A stretch of DNA of 64,000 bases from Pelagomonas calceolata. Lineage: Eukaryota > Sar > Pelagophyceae > Pelagomonadales > Pelagomonadaceae. Under the pieces are notes generated by a model. It was not told the DNA's origin. It did no database searches and was given only the letters and a program-made list of their open reading frames with translations. The first letter of the stretch is position 1, and each line of letters opens with the position of its first letter. This document shows, in pieces, positions 17,473 to 26,606 of this stretch. The stretch spans positions 5,952,001 to 6,016,000 of the forward strand of contig CAKKNE010000001.1 of assembly GCA_918797485.1 (NCBI GenBank), in the 5' to 3' direction. Made by a program: the position numbers and the translations under genes.

Positions 17473-17790
17473 TTAGGCCTTGAAATTGGCGAGTAGCTGG
17501 CGTGCACGTTCTAGGGAACCACGGGCATCTTTCGCACGCGGGTGCCCGCTACCGAGCACGCGCCGCGTTCTCCGATCGACGTCCTCGAGAATCGCCACGG
17601 CCTCTTTAACATCACGTTCAGTGGCGTTGGTGTCCTCCTTGAGGCATTTGGCCAGGAGGAGACGAAGCGAGATTGTGCTCATGTGATCGGGTCCCAGTTG
17701 ACGCATGTTGGGGATCTGCTCTCGCAACAATGCTTTGGCCTCGGCGAAGTGTCCTGACTTTCCAAGCGCGTTGACTAAGTTTTGGGCCGC
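17473..17790 (-). pseudogene. Kinesin-light-chain-like TPR gene fragment (3' end only)
   Basis: About 105 codons read as the C-terminal end of a KLC/NPHP3-type tetratricopeptide protein: NLVNALGKSGHFAEAKALLRE, a GPDHMSTISLRLLLAKCL segment, then AVAILEDVDRRTRRVLGSGHP and LERARQLLANFKA. The frame is closed upstream by a stop at 17791-17793, and no earlier TPR units are seen on this strand. CGTAG at that spot could also be a splice acceptor, but no upstream exon is visible before the next gene. TPR proteins of this type are usually long arrays, so this is a truncated remnant or an orphan last exon. It abuts, back to back, another 5'-truncated gene. Confidence 0.55.
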
Positions 17791-18335
17791 CTACGCGACA
17801 TCTTTTTGACAAACTCGACAGGGCGGTCGAGGCCGCAGAGTCGAAAGGACCTTGGGCGTATCTGAAGTTGTTCGTACCGGACAAATATACTGGATTTGAG
17901 GATTACCACGCCGTACCGATAGCGACCGGTGGACTGGCGCTCGGCCTCGCCACCGCGTTCGCCTCGCGATCAATAATTCTCGGCGCTGGCGTCGGGGCGC
18001 TCGCCGTGGCGTTTGTCGTGGATATTACTCGACCTTGCTGGGTTCGACTGTATAACGTGATAAGGCCCGCACCGCGCCTCGTCGGTGTGCCCGTCGCGGC
18101 CTGCAGCCAAGCGCACGTCTTCCCGGCGGCGTGGGCGACGCGGCTCGCGGACTATCTCTGCAGGCACACGGACGTCCCGAAGGATATCGCGACGCACCGC
18201 CTGGCACGCGCTGATGGATTGGGCGTGCACCTCGTCCAGCCGCTATTGTTCCAACACGTCGGCACGTACTCCGTGATTCTACACCACGAGAAGAATCCCG
18301 CGAACGTCGTGTCGGCGGGGTTTTCCTTGGACTAA
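17779..18335 (+). CDS. PGAP4-like glycosyltransferase, 5'-truncated
   Basis: This frame opens just after a stop near 17775 and has no ATG before the conserved part. It reads FDKLDRAVEAAESKGPWAYL, then KLFVPDKYTGFED, followed by two closely spaced hydrophobic helices (IATGGLALGLATAFA and IILGAGVGALAVAFVV). It ends with CSQAHVFPAAWATRLADYL and LVQPLLFQHVGTYS. A GT-A fold interrupted by a TM pair, with WxYLKL before it and QAxVFP...LFQHVG after it, is the plan of PGAP4/TMEM246, the GalNAc transferase that decorates GPI anchors. The first ~200 residues with the DxD metal site are absent. They are also not upstream, where only the TPR fragment and CPAP lie. This is therefore a truncated copy, a chimera, or a gene whose first exons were lost or misassembled. 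Confidence 0.55.
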
Positions 18336-18654
18336 CTCGCGGCCACTCCTAGCAGACGAGTAAAGTAGCCCTGTGATAGAACGCGGCAATCACTCAGGCT
18401 CAGGCTTCGGCCAGGAAGCCAGGTGGCCGTGTTCGCGAGCTAGCGGCGTGTAAGACACTAGAAAACACATTTTTTTTCAGTCGTCGACGCCGCGAAAGCG
18501 ACGTGGTGCACGGATTGCATCTAGCACTGCGCGCACGAGTCACGACTGTATCGCTCGTCTACAGAGCAGCACCGCTGCTCGCAACAGCACTCACTACCAC
18601 TGCATCGCTCACACAGCAGCAAAAAAGCCGCGGACGCCGCAGCAGCGAGCAAAG
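18336..18654. other. Intergenic spacer with a GTAAGACACTAG motif
   Basis: This 319-nt spacer holds the motif at 18439-18461, followed by an A/T run (AAAACACATTTTTTTT), and the 5' leader of the J/FF/RS gene. No credible ORF was seen. Confidence 0.4.
18439..18461 (+). repeat. GTAAGACACTAG motif, copy 2
   Basis: This is GCTAGCG, three extra bases, then GTAAGACACTAG (final C lost). It ends 193 nt before the start codon of the J/FF/RS gene and is in the same orientation. Confidence 0.6.
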
Positions 18655-19968
18655 ATGGCCCACATGGAGTCCATTTATAAGAGAGAGCAGGCCGCCGAGT
18701 TATGTAAGAGAGGCGACCTGCTGGCGAGCCGCGGCCACCTCCACGAGGCCATGGAGTGCGTCGGTGAGGGTCTAGCACTACATCCAGCATCCAAAGATCT
18801 GAAGGAGTTACGAGATCGGCTCACACCACTCCTCGACCGACTAGAGGAAGAATTAGAAAAAGCGGCAAGACGCGCGGCAAAAAGACGACAACTGAAAGAG
18901 AAAAAGAAGACCGACATGAAGCTGCAGGACGCGGCGTTAGTGCTAGGTGTCGCCGCCGACTGTCGCGACGAAGCGCAACTCAAGAAGGCCTACAAGAAGA
19001 TGAGTCTGAAGCACCATCCTGACCGGAACCGGGGCGACCCGTCCGCGACGCAACGATTTCAGAGAGTCCACGACGCCTACGAGTCCTTCATGGTCGCCTT
19101 GCCGGAGGACGGTGGTGAGGAGGTTGATCCCTCGGATAAGTCCCGCTACGATCCGGTAGCAGCTATAGCCGCGTTCAAGGCTCACCTCGAGGCCAAGGAG
19201 ATTAACTCGTGGGAGAATTTTAACGATGTCTACCGGAGGTTGCAGCGGGACCCCGAGGTTGTAGGTGTGCGGACGCAGGGTGAACGGAAACAAGCGTTCG
19301 CCGAGTATACGACGAAAAGACTAGCATATGAGAAGAAGCAGGAAAAAGAAGCCGAGCGCGTGGAGCAGGCGCGGAAGAGGGGCGTGTTTCTTGAGTTATT
19401 AGCGTCCAGTGATTTCCAGGGCCGGGCCTTCGTCTCGTCATCAAGCGAGTGGCGCACTTGTGGACCGCGGCTCCAGGAGCACTGCCGCGCGCATAAAGAC
19501 GAGCGGTGGTTGTTATTGGATGCGGAGGATCGGCAACGGGCCTTCAACGACTTCGTGGAACAGTTGAAAGATGCGGAGACTGCTCACAAAGAAGAGAAGA
19601 GGAAGAAGCGCTGCGACGCCTTCCGAACGCTGTTGGACGAGGAAGTAAGTGAGGCGTCGGCCGAAGCCTATGCTGATCTCAAGTGGTCCGCCGTCGATGG
19701 TATTATAAGGCCGAAGAACGATAGTAGATACAAGGACCTCTCGTCGGACTCTAGACGGCGCACGTTTTTAGATTGGAGGGATGAAAAAATCGCGGCGCTG
19801 GGCGGCGACCCGCCTCCCCGTGAAAAGTCGCGCAGCCGCAGCCGCGAGCGGTCTCGAAGGGATCGCAGGGATCGGTCTCGGCGGAGTCGGTCGCGGGACC
19901 GCTCGCGGCGCGACGACCGCTCGCGGCGGGACCGGTCCCGGGACCGGTCCCGCCGGGACCGGCGGTGA
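18655..19968 (+). CDS. J-domain protein with FF domains and RS tail (likely splicing co-chaperone)
   Basis: The 437-residue protein begins with a TPR-like helical pair (AAELCKRGDLLASRGHLHEA) and a charged helix. A J-domain follows at about 97-150, with helix II LKKAYKKMSLKHH and HPD at 121-123. After it come three FF-like units. The first is around SWENFNDVYRRLQRDPEV. The second is around FLELLASSDF, then WLLLDAEDRQRAFNDF. The third is around FRTLLDEEV, then YKDLSSDSRRRTFLDW. FF domains occur in PRP40, TCERG1 and p190RhoGAP and bind phospho-peptides or splicing factors. The last ~45 residues are an Arg-Ser tail typical of spliceosomal proteins. Together this suggests an Hsp70 co-chaperone acting on spliceosome assembly or disassembly. 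The combination is unusual, though each part is recognisable. There is no intron. Confidence 0.82.
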   Translation: MAHMESIYKREQAAELCKRGDLLASRGHLHEAMECVGEGLALHPASKDLKELRDRLTPLLDRLEEELEKAARRAAKRRQLKEKKKTDMKLQDAALVLGVAADCRDEAQLKKAYKKMSLKHHPDRNRGDPSATQRFQRVHDAYESFMVALPEDGGEEVDPSDKSRYDPVAAIAAFKAHLEAKEINSWENFNDVYRRLQRDPEVVGVRTQGERKQAFAEYTTKRLAYEKKQEKEAERVEQARKRGVFLELLASSDFQGRAFVSSSSEWRTCGPRLQEHCRAHKDERWLLLDAEDRQRAFNDFVEQLKDAETAHKEEKRKKRCDAFRTLLDEEVSEASAEAYADLKWSAVDGIIRPKNDSRYKDLSSDSRRRTFLDWRDEKIAALGGDPPPREKSRSRSRERSRRDRRDRSRRSRSRDRSRRDDRSRRDRSRDRSRRDRR

Positions 19969-20110
19969 GTTGTCTGTGCTAAAAAGCGCATCGGGGTCGA
20001 TGGCGCCTAAGTCTATGAGTTAATCTTGATACTACGAGTATTTCGCCGGGCCTACCGTGACCAGATAATCGCGAGAGGACCCCCAGCACGCCATCGCCGC
20101 GAAGACAAGA

Positions 20111-21781
20111 CTACCCGACGAGCGGCCGCTTCGGGTCCGGCGGGAAGTCTAAAGCGTGGAGCTCGTGGTCCAGCGACGCTCGTATCTGAAAGCCCGTCTC
20201 GGAATAGGGCGCCTTTCTGAGAGGAGGCCGCGGCCACCTCCCATGATCATCTTCCGGGTGCGCCTGCCACTTATCCGCTAATGATCTCAGCACGTAATCG
20301 ACGCGAGACACGGCCCGATGATGTCGCAGCACATGCGCCAAGCCGTTCGCCGCGACCCTAGCGGCTTCTTCCGGCCGCGCGAGGTAGTACCGTAATTTAC
20401 GTTCCAGGTCATTTCTATCCGCGTGATCGTACACCACAAGATGCACCCCATCAACTAAGGGATAGGGCACCGGCGTATGCAACTCGTCCGTAAACACCAG
20501 AGCACCCGACGACAAGGCTTCGAAGAGCCGGAAGTCGCCGTCCCAGAACGACGGGTTGCACGTGACCACGATCTGCGCGCGCCGCATCAAACCGAAGTAG
20601 GAATTATCCAAAGTTTTGCGGTGGCCGCCCGTGTCTCCCACGACGGCTTCATCTTCTGACAACTTCATATCCTCGTACAGTATACTTTTGAGGAACTCGA
20701 CGACGCGCGTCCGAGCTGGTTGTCTTTTCAAAGATGACCGTATGGTCGACACAACTCGTAGATCCCGCTCCGAACCCAGCTGCAACCCGTGCGTGTAGTT
20801 GTCCCAGACGGCATAGGGCAATGGAGCGAAATATTGGCCTCTATCCGGATGGTCCCGGTTCTTCCACGCTCGATGCCCGTGGTGCTTGCAATGTATACCG
20901 TTACCTTCGCAGATCTCGTGGAGGTGGGGATCTTTTCGAGCTGCTTTCACGTCTACATGTTGTAAATCGTGCGGCACATCATGATGAACTTTATGCGTCC
21001 CATTTCTTTTATGGACCCAGCTCCGCTTGAAGTACAAGCCGAAATGTGTATTTCTAACTTGAGGCCAGTGCCCCACGTTGTCCGACTCGTCCAGAACCGC
21101 TAATTTGGCGCATTCACTCTTCGTCCAGTTGTCTACACTGAAGGAATTCATGCACGTCGGGATCCACACTAAAGCATGGGCCTCGCTCCGATCATATGTT
21201 CTATCTAAAGCGGGATGGGCGTCAAACCCCTGGTGGATGAGCTGGTTGAAGCGCCAGCCCTTCGACGGGTGGCACTCCACGATCCAGACCTTCCACGGTT
21301 GTCTAACTTGTAAGAAGGGGGGCACGCACATGGGCTCGTCGTGGAAGCCGTCGATGCATAGAGCTGGAGTAGTCGCGTGGCGGTCGGCCACGCCGATCGC
21401 TTCGAGGCGCGTCCACTGTCGCTTCTCGCCCTTCGCCCAGGCCTCTATCGCGGCTCGTCGTTCCGGGAGCGGGATTTGAGATGTGGGCGCCGGCGTCGCG
21501 GCGGGGCGCTCTATTAGTTTCTCCACGACTTTCTCCACCACTCTCTCGACGACGACGGGGCGCTCGACCACCTTCTCGACGACGCGCGGCGGCATCGTCA
21601 CGGGCGGCGCGGGTGGCCGTCTTATGTGATCGGGGCCGTGCTGTCCATGGAAGACGTGCGGGTGCGACGGCAGCGCCGCGTGGTGCTGCGCCTGCTTGTG
21701 CAGCAGCAGGAGCGCGCCGACGCCGGCCACGAGCAGCACGCGCGTCGTGGTGATGCGGATGGGCTGGTTGAGATTCACCAT
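20111..21781 (-). CDS. Type II membrane exostosin-like (GT47-like) glycosyltransferase
   Basis: The 556-residue protein has a short cytosolic tail, one TM anchor (about 13-27, TRVLLVAGVGALLLL) and a Pro/Val-rich stem with VVERVVEKVVEKLIERP repeats, the plan of Golgi glycosyltransferases. The catalytic region is C-terminal: FGLMRRAQIVVTCNPSFWDG, then DFRLFEALSSGALVFTDEL, where Arg and Glu of the RLFEAL motif fit the nucleotide-sugar site of exostosin-type and GT-B enzymes. YPLVDGVHLVVYDH and a helix LERKLRYYLARPEEAARVA follow. His-rich clusters occur in the middle. The acceptor is unknown. It is a different subgroup from the two secreted enzymes at 13.3 and 55.5 kb. A GTAAGACACTAG motif lies 214 nt upstream in opposite orientation. 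Confidence 0.75.
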   Translation of the reverse strand: MVNLNQPIRITTTRVLLVAGVGALLLLHKQAQHHAALPSHPHVFHGQHGPDHIRRPPAPPVTMPPRVVEKVVERPVVVERVVEKVVEKLIERPAATPAPTSQIPLPERRAAIEAWAKGEKRQWTRLEAIGVADRHATTPALCIDGFHDEPMCVPPFLQVRQPWKVWIVECHPSKGWRFNQLIHQGFDAHPALDRTYDRSEAHALVWIPTCMNSFSVDNWTKSECAKLAVLDESDNVGHWPQVRNTHFGLYFKRSWVHKRNGTHKVHHDVPHDLQHVDVKAARKDPHLHEICEGNGIHCKHHGHRAWKNRDHPDRGQYFAPLPYAVWDNYTHGLQLGSERDLRVVSTIRSSLKRQPARTRVVEFLKSILYEDMKLSEDEAVVGDTGGHRKTLDNSYFGLMRRAQIVVTCNPSFWDGDFRLFEALSSGALVFTDELHTPVPYPLVDGVHLVVYDHADRNDLERKLRYYLARPEEAARVAANGLAHVLRHHRAVSRVDYVLRSLADKWQAHPEDDHGRWPRPPLRKAPYSETGFQIRASLDHELHALDFPPDPKRPLVG

Positions 21782-22083
21782 CCTTGCTGTTATTTTTGAC
21801 GCTCTCGACGAGGGTAAGCGCCTCGCAGTGCTGCTGATTTTTGTGCTATCGAGGCATTTTGGCTGCCAGCGCGCGAGCGATGCAGCTCAGCGGTCGTTAT
21901 GCTGTCAAAATGTGTCTGCTGCGTTCGCAGGCTAAAAATTTGGCACAGCTTGTGCCCTGCGCGTCGTAGGACAAATGACCGACAAAAAGTTCACGCTAGC
22001 GTTTGGTAAGACACTAGCAAGTTTATTTCTCTCGCCCCGCTAACCACACGCCGCCAACGACGCACCAATAATCACACAAAAAC
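21782..22083. other. Intergenic spacer between tandem minus-strand genes
   Basis: This 302-nt stretch holds the promoter of the glycosyltransferase gene, the 3' end of the ankyrin gene and a GTAAGACACTAG motif at 21995-22018. Nothing else stands out. Confidence 0.4.
21995..22018 (+). repeat. GTAAGACACTAG motif, copy 3
   Basis: This is GCTAGCG, four extra bases, then GTAAGACACTAGC. Unlike the other copies it has no plus-strand gene close downstream. It sits between two minus-strand genes. Confidence 0.6.
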
Positions 22084-23634
22084 TTAGAGCCCAAACGCCT
22101 CCGGCAGGAACGCCGCCGGGTCGACTTCCGGCCGCGGCCCGTGCACCGATGCCGCGACGGCGACCGCCGACCGCGGCAGGAAGCCGCTGCCGTCGTCCTC
22201 GTCGACCGCCTTCGGCAGGACGGGGATGGCGCAGCGTCTTCTTTTAAACCAGGCGACGCACGCCTCGTGGCGCCGCAGCAAAGCCTTGTGCACGGGCCGC
22301 TCGCCCCGATTATTTTCGGCGTTGATCGGCAGACCCCGCGCCTTCAGCACGCGCAGCGCCCCGATGCACCCGTGGTAGGCCGCCGTGTGCGCCACGGTGT
22401 CGCCCAGCGGCGTCGCCTCCCACAAATCGACGCCGCACTCCGCCAGCGGCACGAGCATCGCGCCGTTGCCCGTCGTCGCGGCCACGTGGGCCAGCGTCCA
22501 GCCGCGCGCAAATCTCAAATCTCTCAAAAAGTTCGGGTCGTCGTCCTCGGCTTGGAGTTCCGCCAGAGCCTCGATGTTCGCCTCGTGGACCGCCTTGATC
22601 GCGCGCGCCGGCCGGTCGTGTCTCGCCCGTCCTTGTGGCCGGTGGCGCGGGCCGTCGCCCAATCGCGCCCGCAACGCAATACCAGAACCACCAATGTAGC
22701 TCCGCCCTCGTTTACTACGGTCGAAGACGTGGTGGCCCGCATACCCATTAAACTCCGGCTCGGGCAGGCGCGGCCGCTCGAACGGCGTGTTTAATGGCGG
22801 CGGCGTCGCCGGCCGGTTCTCCGACGCGTCCGAGTCGGAGTCCGACTGCGGCTCCGGCGGCCACTGCTCCGCGGGCACGCCGGCGCAGCCTAAAGAAGCT
22901 AAGACCACGCCGACGCCGATGCCTCTATCAGTCTTATTGACATACAAAGGTCGGTGCTCGCCCGGCACGACCACGGACCTATTCGGCTCCGTTTCCGTCG
23001 TGACGTTGCCGACCCACCTACCCTCGTAAAATATCGGGCAGCCGTGCGTTTCCACGGGCGGCGCGAACCGGAAGTAGATCCGGTCCGACTGGCGGTCGTA
23101 GTCGTCCACGTAAAGCGTCAGGGACCGCTTCGCCGCGCCGTCAATGTGGCCGTATAGCTGGCATTCGGGGGCCTTCTTCGCGTCGCCATTTGCTTCTCGA
23201 ACGCCCTTATATAAAGCATCTGGGGACGGCACCAAAGGCCAGACCCGCGGGGCTCGTAACGGTTCCCCATCCACCGCACAGAGAATCAGCCCGAACTCCG
23301 CCCTTGGACACCACAATAAGTGCGGCATGAGCTTCGCCTCCGCCGTCGACTCGCTCCCGCCGTTGCTATAGAAGACGGCCGTCGCCTGCCCGGCGTCGCG
23401 GGGGACGAGCGCGTTCGCCTGGTCCCCGAACAAGACGCAGCACTGGCCGCGGCACATCAGCAGCGTCCCCGTCACGGCGAACTTGCCCGGCGCGTTCACG
23501 ACGCAGACGGCCTTCTGGTAGCGCGTCTGCCGGTCCGTGAGGTCCTTGTAGGGCCGGTCGGTCGGCGGCGCGTCCTTGAAGGGGCTCGAGCTGTTCGTGT
23601 CGACGGAGGGCGAGGCGAGGGGCGAGCCTAGCAT
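22084..23634 (-). CDS. Ankyrin-repeat protein with N-terminal beta-rich (possibly trypsin-like) domain
   Basis: The protein is 516 residues. Residues ~35-255 are beta-strand rich (AVCVVNAPGKFAVTGTLLM, YVDDYDRQSDRIYFRFAPP, HGCPIFYEGRWVGNV). The GCPIFYEGRWVGN phrase resembles the substrate-pocket loop of trypsin-like serine proteases (usual GDSGGP...), but the catalytic Ser is not evident, so it may be an inactive or divergent member. Residues ~350-465 hold about three ankyrin repeats: GWTLAHVAATTGNGAMLVPL, GDTVAHTAAYHGCIGALRVL and GERPVHKALLRRHEACVAWF. The linker is acidic and Pro rich. The ankyrin part mediates protein binding; the pathway is unknown. Start is the first ATG. Confidence 0.7.
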   Translation of the reverse strand: MLGSPLASPSVDTNSSSPFKDAPPTDRPYKDLTDRQTRYQKAVCVVNAPGKFAVTGTLLMCRGQCCVLFGDQANALVPRDAGQATAVFYSNGGSESTAEAKLMPHLLWCPRAEFGLILCAVDGEPLRAPRVWPLVPSPDALYKGVREANGDAKKAPECQLYGHIDGAAKRSLTLYVDDYDRQSDRIYFRFAPPVETHGCPIFYEGRWVGNVTTETEPNRSVVVPGEHRPLYVNKTDRGIGVGVVLASLGCAGVPAEQWPPEPQSDSDSDASENRPATPPPLNTPFERPRLPEPEFNGYAGHHVFDRSKRGRSYIGGSGIALRARLGDGPRHRPQGRARHDRPARAIKAVHEANIEALAELQAEDDDPNFLRDLRFARGWTLAHVAATTGNGAMLVPLAECGVDLWEATPLGDTVAHTAAYHGCIGALRVLKARGLPINAENNRGERPVHKALLRRHEACVAWFKRRRCAIPVLPKAVDEDDGSGFLPRSAVAVAASVHGPRPEVDPAAFLPEAFGL

Positions 23635-23770
23635 CTTCTTGACTGCTTGGGTGCCGCGGCGGCGGCGTTGGGCAGCCTGCGCTGTGTAATCTAGTATGTT
23701 ACTACACTAGCTCAACGGCAGAGCCAGGGCCCAAACACACCACTGGACGGCCGGATGAGGTGAAAAAGCA

Positions 23771-24649
23771 ATGCGGGCATGCGTTCTGCATGTCTCATTG
23801 ACGGTCGCATTGGTGCCGCCGGTTGCCAGGCCGCCCAGCCATGTGTGTTCAGGCGCAGCATATGATTACTGCATCCAGTCCTTGGGCTGCACGGCGGTGG
23901 CGGCTGGCAAGGCCGAACGAGGGTTGTTACCGAATATCGCAGAAAGCCTAACACGGACGCAAATCGATTGCGTGTGCGATTGGCTACAGTCCTCGCTCGA
24001 CCTGAGCGACGCGGAGCTGAAGAAGGTGATACTATGGGCCCCGTCACTGCTGGGCTACAGCGTCGAAAAGAACATTGCGCCAAAGCTCGAGTGGTTGCAG
24101 AACTACCTCGACTTGGACGAGGGACAGTTGCGTAAAATTGTTCTACGGCAGCCGACACTGTTAGGCCGCAACATGGCGCCAAAGCTCGAGTGGGTGCAGA
24201 GGCGGCTCGACCTTGACAATGCGCAACTAAAAAAGATGGTTGTGACGTCTCCGTCACTGCTGAGCATAAGCATCGAGGACAAGATAGAGCCGAACCTCGA
24301 CTGGCTGCAGACGCGCCTGGACCTAGACGCTCCGGAGCTGAGGAAGATGGTTCTGAGTCATCCGCCACTGCTGTATTACAGCGTCGAAGACAACCTGGAG
24401 CCAAAGCTGAACTTCCTCGAAGAAGAACTTGGTCTCCCTGTGTCTGAAGTGCGCGCTTCGATAGTAACGGGTCCAAATCGTCTGAGTTATAGTCTAAACA
24501 AACGGTACCGGGCCCGACTCGAAGTATGCCGCGCCGCCGGCGTCGATGCATATCCTGTCCTCTCCTATTCCAGCCAAACGGACGCTGAGTTCTGCAAGCG
24601 CGCCGGCGTCCCCCTCGAGGCCCTCCGCGCGGCCCAGGAGGACGTCTAA
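23771..24649 (+). CDS. mTERF family protein
   Basis: The 292-residue protein is built of repeated ~37-residue units with consensus LDLDxxxLxKMVxxxPxLLxYSVEDNLxPKLxWLQ (four to five units from about residue 65 to 240). This is the mTERF left-handed helical repeat. mTERF proteins bind organellar nucleic acid and control transcription termination, splicing or ribosome assembly in mitochondria and chloroplasts. The N-terminus (ACVLHVSLTVALVPPVARP) is hydrophobic and may be an organelle leader, possibly plastid. The last unit (ASIVTGPNRLSYSL, then RARLEVCRAAG) is the usual degenerate C-terminal end. It is short compared with plant mTERFs. No intron is seen. Confidence 0.9.
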   Translation: MRACVLHVSLTVALVPPVARPPSHVCSGAAYDYCIQSLGCTAVAAGKAERGLLPNIAESLTRTQIDCVCDWLQSSLDLSDAELKKVILWAPSLLGYSVEKNIAPKLEWLQNYLDLDEGQLRKIVLRQPTLLGRNMAPKLEWVQRRLDLDNAQLKKMVVTSPSLLSISIEDKIEPNLDWLQTRLDLDAPELRKMVLSHPPLLYYSVEDNLEPKLNFLEEELGLPVSEVRASIVTGPNRLSYSLNKRYRARLEVCRAAGVDAYPVLSYSSQTDAEFCKRAGVPLEALRAAQEDV

Positions 24650-24725
24650 TGTGATGTTTTTCGATAGAAACGCTTATTGTAACTTGCCCCACCCGGTGAT
24701 CAAACAAACACGGAAGAAGAGAGGG

Positions 24726-26606
24726 CTACTCGGCCAGGCTCGGCAGCGGCTGCTTGCTCCGCTTCCGCGGCGACTCGTCGGACGACTCCGCGCCGCCCTT
24801 GTTCGCCCGCTTGAGGGACGTCGGCGACGTCTGCGGCGCCATGGAGTAGGCGCGCGCGAGCGGCGCCGTCGCCGCTCGTGAGGGAGGCACGAGGTCGGCC
24901 GGCGCGGACTCGGCGAAGACCACGGGCTCCCGCGCCGCCTCCGAACGCGCGCCGACGACCGCCGGCGCCGACGCCGCGCGCTCCAGCGGAAGCGAGGGCG
25001 GCGGGTCCTCGAAGATGGCCAACACCACCGACACGTTGTCGGCCGTCGCGTTCCCGCCGAACTTGTCGTGCCACTTCTGGAGCGCGTAGTCCGCTAATCT
25101 TTCAGCGACGCGCGTGGCGCGGTTGGTCTCCGATCTTCTAGAACCCCTCCGGCCCGTGATGCGCGCCGCGTCCATGACCCGCAGCTCGTCCGCCACAAAG
25201 CGGCACGCCTCATCATCAGAAAGCACGCCGGAGACGCCGTCGGAGTAGAGCAGCAGGAATCTATCGGTGCGTGCCAGCGTGTGCCGCGTGATGTCCGGCT
25301 CCGGACTCACTAACCTTATACCCGTCAGCGGGTGCCGCGACCAGCAATCCCCCAACGCCCGACTCATGTTCAGGAACGGCAAATCAACAATCTCGCCCGT
25401 GACCTTCTGGCGCTTCATCTGGATGCTGCAGTCCGCTTTTAAGCGGGGAAGACCAACTCTTGAGTCCACGGGGCCCCGCGCGCCGCCATAGACGTAGACG
25501 CGCCCGCCCGCGGCCTCGATGCGCCTTCGTTCATCCACATCATGACACTTGTGGTCCGTCGTCAGGTTGACGGCCCGGCAGGCGCGCCCGCGCTGCGGCG
25601 GCGTCAGCTCGTCGCCGTCACTGACGTCGTCTCCCCCCAATCTTCGCCCCACGACCGCGCGCGAGTCGCCCACGTGCGCGACGTCGATCAAATCGCCCAC
25701 GTCCCTCACAATGCAGAGCACGGCCGTCGTGCCCGCCGTCGACGGCGCTCTTAGGGTGGCGTTCGGCGGCCAGGCCGTGTGCGCCTCGTCGATATCCGTC
25801 TGCAGGTCGTCGAACGCGCCCCGCAGCGACTCGCGGGCCCTCTCTATGGAACCGGCGCCGCGCTGCCGCGCGCGCGGCCACAGGTCCTTCGACGCTAATT
25901 CTGCGGCCTCGGCGCCGCCGTGCCCGTCAAAGACGCCGACGATCAACCCGACGCCCGGCGCCTTCTCGACCAGCACTCTATCCTGCTGCTCCGGGCGGCC
26001 GCCCTGGCGCAGCGCGCTCCCGACGCTCTCGACGCGGCGCCGCGAGGGCCCGATCGAACGCGTCGGGGACAGCGACGCCTGGGACTCCCATTCTAAACTC
26101 TGCGTGCCGCTCGGCGACGGCGGCGACGGGTCCGTCGCGCTTCCCCTACTACCATTCCGCGACAGCGAGGGCGACGCGGCGGAGGCGTTGCCCGAGTCGA
26201 TGGCCGCGCCCGGCGACCACTCCTTGTCCTTGCTCGTCGGCCTCGACGGCGGCGCCGGCGACGGCGTCGGCGCCTCGGAGGACGCGTTCGGCGTCAGGGG
26301 CGGCGGCGGCAGGGGCTTGGCGGGCTGGTCGAGGCCGCGGGCCGCCTTCGGGGCGTTCGTCGTGGCCTTGGGCGGCTTGGGCGAGGCCGGCGTCTCGAAG
26401 TCGGGCGCGACGGCCTCGGCCTGCGTGAGCGCGGCCTCCTCCGCGGGCTCCGGCGGCTGCATTGCTTCTGTATTGGTTGCGGGTGCCTCCTCGGGGGAGG
26501 GCAGTGCAGCGGGGGCTGCGCGCGGCGCTGGAGAACCGGCCAACTCCATTGAGCTCGTTCTTGCAGCGTCCGGCGCAGGCGGCGCGGCGGCCTCGTTTGC
26601 TGTCAT
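24726..26606 (-). CDS. PP2C-type serine/threonine phosphatase
   Basis: The 626-residue protein has a Pro/Ala/Ser-rich disordered N-terminus (1-190) and a PP2C/PPM catalytic domain from about 195 to 530. The metal-binding motifs are present: the RPEQQDR segment replacing the usual RxxMED start, VFDGHGG at 225-231, AHVGDSRAVV, TTDHKCHD, SRALGDCWSR, LLYSDGVSGVLS and ADNVSVVLAIF. The Asp residues for the Mn/Mg cluster in DGHGG, SDGV and DN are all in place, so the enzyme should be active. The usual acidic residue in the first motif reads EQQD, which still gives an Asp. The C-terminal ~90 residues are Ser/Pro/Lys rich and end in a basic patch. Substrate is unknown; the protein is probably cytosolic or nuclear. 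Confidence 0.93.
   Translation of the reverse strand: MTANEAAAPPAPDAARTSSMELAGSPAPRAAPAALPSPEEAPATNTEAMQPPEPAEEAALTQAEAVAPDFETPASPKPPKATTNAPKAARGLDQPAKPLPPPPLTPNASSEAPTPSPAPPSRPTSKDKEWSPGAAIDSGNASAASPSLSRNGSRGSATDPSPPSPSGTQSLEWESQASLSPTRSIGPSRRRVESVGSALRQGGRPEQQDRVLVEKAPGVGLIVGVFDGHGGAEAAELASKDLWPRARQRGAGSIERARESLRGAFDDLQTDIDEAHTAWPPNATLRAPSTAGTTAVLCIVRDVGDLIDVAHVGDSRAVVGRRLGGDDVSDGDELTPPQRGRACRAVNLTTDHKCHDVDERRRIEAAGGRVYVYGGARGPVDSRVGLPRLKADCSIQMKRQKVTGEIVDLPFLNMSRALGDCWSRHPLTGIRLVSPEPDITRHTLARTDRFLLLYSDGVSGVLSDDEACRFVADELRVMDAARITGRRGSRRSETNRATRVAERLADYALQKWHDKFGGNATADNVSVVLAIFEDPPPSLPLERAASAPAVVGARSEAAREPVVFAESAPADLVPPSRAATAPLARAYSMAPQTSPTSLKRANKGGAESSDESPRKRSKQPLPSLAE

Noticed and set aside
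19860-19968. Possible tandem DNA repeat array (CGGGACCGGTCCCG-like palindromes)
   Set aside because: Explained by codons of the Arg-Ser tail of the J/FF/RS protein.
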